This document shows, piece after piece, positions 61,586 through 64,000 of a stretch of DNA of 64,000 nt. The stretch lies in the NCBI GenBank assembly GCA_964035795.1, contig OZ038322.1, positions 18,392,674 to 18,456,673 of the forward strand, read 5' to 3'. The translations under genes and the position numbers were made by a program. The stretch is from Pterobdella sp. o SKG-2022. Lineage: Eukaryota; Annelida; Clitellata; Hirudinida; Piscicolidae. The notes below the pieces were generated by a model. It had not been told where the DNA came from. It worked only from the letters and a program-made list of their open reading frames with translations, and did not search any database. Each line of letters opens with the position of its first letter. The stretch's first letter is position 1.

Positions 61586-64000
61586 TAATCAACGTTTTTA
61601 TAATCCATTTTTCTGAAAATTTTAAATAAAAATAATTGTCTTTGTTTTACCTTCTAAGATATACTTGATTCCTTTATTTTTTATAGTTTCAGTCAGTCTT
61701 CCCACTTGTTGAAGATATTCAAGAATATATACATCTGGGGCAAATCCCAACAAGTTCTGTTCTCCACAACCATAAGGCATTTTCAACAAGTCTTCAATGT
61801 TGCTTAGAGTTGACACCATAAGGTCCCCTAAATTATTTTATTTCAGTGTTTAAGTGTCTGAAAAACTGAAGTACTTCAAAAGTTACATAATGTTTTTATA
61901 GAATCTTTCAAAAAATAATTGTTTTCCTAAAATCTCACCTACAACTGATACTTCCATCCGAACAGATCCTTCAACTAATACATCCTTGTTTGGGAGTTCA
62001 ATCTCAAAAGATGATGAAAAGTTGTGAGTTGAATTTAATTGAATGAGTTCAGAAACACTATAGGATTGAGGCTGTCCTTCGGGCTTAAAATGAAATCGTA
62101 CTTTTATCAGTTTAATAGTGTCATGAAATTTAAAATTGAAACACTTATATTTACTGGTTACAATGAAATATATGTTTGAAAACTGTTTGTATCGGAAAAA
62201 TAAAAATGATGAGATATAAATTTTAGTTGCACGCACCTTGACCAGAAGAATAACTTCAATTGCATCTCCGGCATGAAGGGAAACTGCTCTAACTAGTATT
62301 GGAATAAGGCCCAAAGTCTGTGGTACTATTCAGAAGTAAACCGGTGTTCCTTCATCTTGTTTTGCCTATAGGGAATAATTTGAAATCTAAGATTATAAAT
62401 TATTAAAGCAATCAAGGAATAAAATATAAAACCAAATAAAATTGGCTAAAGATGTAAAATCACTGTTTTATTAAATTTTTGATCATTTATTTGATGAATA
62501 TTTGTTGAAGACTATAATAGAACTTGACTCATAAATTTAAAAACGCACTTGTATTATTTTTGTTACATTCTCAGAGACCAAGTTTTTAATAGTACAGTTA
62601 ATTACTTTGAAGTCTTCAGATTCTTTCAGTTTTACTTGTTGTTGAAATCTTTCAGATGAAAAAAAAGTTTTCACTTCGAAATTTAGTTGAATTTCTGGCT
62701 ATAAAAATTGGAATTAAATATATATATATCTATCAAACTTGATATGAAATCAAATAAATGAACAACCTTCATTATTTTTTCTTCATTCAGTAAGTTCATT
62801 GTTATTGAATTATTATCTTTTGTTTCAAACTTGTAAAGAAATTTGTATGCGTTTATAGTGTCATTAGATTCATCTTCAAAAAATGAGGCCTGAATATTTA
62901 AAAATTATTTTTCTTCATAAAAACAAGTATTTAAATTCAAGTTGAAGATTACAATTTGACAAATCATAGAAAATATAATCGAATGAAAGTAAATTCTTAT
63001 CTGCATAAATTGAGCTTGTTTAATAAAATGAATAAAAAAGTTTGAAAAAATCGCAAAAAACCCATCTGGAACCAATTTAAAACACCTTCATTGCAATAAG
63101 CATATTTGAGTCAAACTCGATTAGCGAGTCACATATAACTGATTCCATAAAACAATGGTTTTTCAATTTTGCGGAAAAGATATCCAAAGGATAGGACTAT
63201 TGAGCCATATAAAATACTTCAAAAAAGACATACTTTTTCCACGACTGCTCAAAAAAGAAAAAATTAGTAAGCCTTTTTTAACACATTCAACAAAAAAATT
63301 CTCAAACGGAAAACTCAGTTACTCTTCACTAAAATATAACTGTCCGTCATACAGGTTTATTTCCCGTATTCTTTCTGTTGTGGCTCGAAGTTATATAAAA
63401 AAAAAAAACACTTTCCCGTCTGTTTAGGCTATTCATGAAAATTGTATTGAAATTTCTCTCATTTTAGGAAAAACATAATAACCACGCCACGACCAGCTCG
63501 AGTGAAAACCGATATTTTAAGTGTTAAGGTTATTTATCAAATATTTTGATTTTTACCTTCAAAGTAATATGGTTGACATCAGATTGTGTTTCAAACTGCA
63601 AATAAGATATTCCTTCTTGTTCCAGGTTTAATTTAACTACAGTTGTTTTTTTGGTTTTGTTGTAGTCTTCATAATTATAAGTAATTTCTACAGTTATTTC
63701 TCCATAGGAAGAATTGGAGGTTGAAAGATTTTTCAAGTTTGTTTGAGTTTCGTCACTTCTTAATAATCTTAGCTATTAAATTAAAAAGAAATTAATATTA
63801 TAATTTACGTAATTGTTTTCTTTACGAATTATCATTCATTTTTTGTTATTTAAATATTTAACAAAGAAACTTGAAAAAGTTATGTACATATGTTTCGTAG
63901 TTTAAACCAGGTTTAAACTTTGATGGGCTGGAACTTGGAAAATCAAGACGATAAACATGAGTTTGGCATGGAACTGTGTTCTCTCCTTTCAGAGTTATTT

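Larger units (their letters stand above)
56322..64000 (-). pseudogene. Alpha-2-macroglobulin/thioester protein, copy 2 (disrupted; 5' end beyond window)
   Basis: Exons: 64000..63888 (partial), 63772..63557, 62889..62767, 62698..62549, 62365..62237, 62083..61939, 61827..61651, 61396..61315, 60427..60364, 60206..60123, 59799..59619, 59126..58921, 57324..57160, 57067..56898, 56795..56639, 56553..56462 and 56368..56322. The thioester site MPYGCGEQNLLGFAP (exon 61827..61651), [41 protein letters not shown] and the receptor-binding KPALVS...YRYYDT are all present. Three lesions: TGA (62332..62330) replaces a conserved Trp codon in the stretch ending IVPQTLG; a net one-base frameshift near 56480 breaks PALVS from YRYYDT; and the exon normally starting WLTAF, between 61315 and 60427, is not found, while a LINE remnant lies there. 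Its first four exons parallel copy 1 closely. Confidence 0.85.

Noticed and set aside
1..64000. CRISPR arrays, bacterial operons, tRNA or rRNA genes
   Set aside because: None seen; the window is spliced eukaryotic DNA and no cloverleaf or rRNA segment was recognised by eye.

Overview
This is a stretch of an AT-rich animal nuclear genome. Genes are interrupted by GT..AG introns (about 100 bases to several kb), AATAAA signals follow stop codons, TATA boxes precede small genes, and decayed retroelements are scattered throughout. The presence of an RERE/atrophin ELM2 domain, alpha-2-macroglobulin genes, a DC-STAMP-domain gene and an LRR-Roc-COR gene indicates a metazoan. I cannot name the phylum. 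The run of small secreted genes built from tiny symmetrical exons resembles the micro-exon genes known from flatworms, but that is a resemblance, not an identification. All exon models below were assembled by eye from splice signals, reading-frame phase and protein similarity.

Layout. 1-3.7 kb (minus): three ELM2-domain exons of an RERE/atrophin corepressor, running off the left edge. 4.1-7.2 kb (minus): a WD40-repeat protein. 7.9-16.4 kb (minus): a multipass membrane protein of the DC-STAMP-domain (DCST/sneaky/SPE-42) type. 16.4-22.9 kb: no recognisable gene. 22.9-32.6 kb (plus): an 18-exon LRR-Roc-COR (ROCO) gene whose exons join into one 1,535-codon frame. 34.2-47.7 kb (minus): a tandem cluster of at least five small secreted-protein genes. 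Four begin with a 41-nt signal-peptide exon and a 31-nt second exon; the fifth has a deleted version. Two encode tiny collagens (one intact 80-residue protein, one with a nonsense mutation), one an acidic 56-residue peptide, one a peptide of about 81 residues, and one is broken by a 17-base deletion. A LINE fragment, a Penelope-like fragment and hairpin repeats lie among them. 47,753-47,952 is a 200-N assembly gap. 48.0-54.0 kb (minus): the N-terminal half of an alpha-2-macroglobulin, open through 669 codons up to the gap. 56.3-64.0 kb (minus): a second alpha-2-macroglobulin that keeps the GCGEQ thioester but carries an in-frame TGA, a frameshift and a missing exon, so it looks like a pseudogene.

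The most unusual feature is the secreted micro-exon cluster. Genes with the same first two exons and, in three of them, nearly the same core promoter carry completely different mature parts: collagen triplets in one pair, and charged microexon-encoded segments in the others. This looks like a locus that duplicates a secretion cassette and diversifies or swaps what follows. The neighbouring tandem alpha-2-macroglobulins are also decaying, so the right half of the window is an actively rearranging region.
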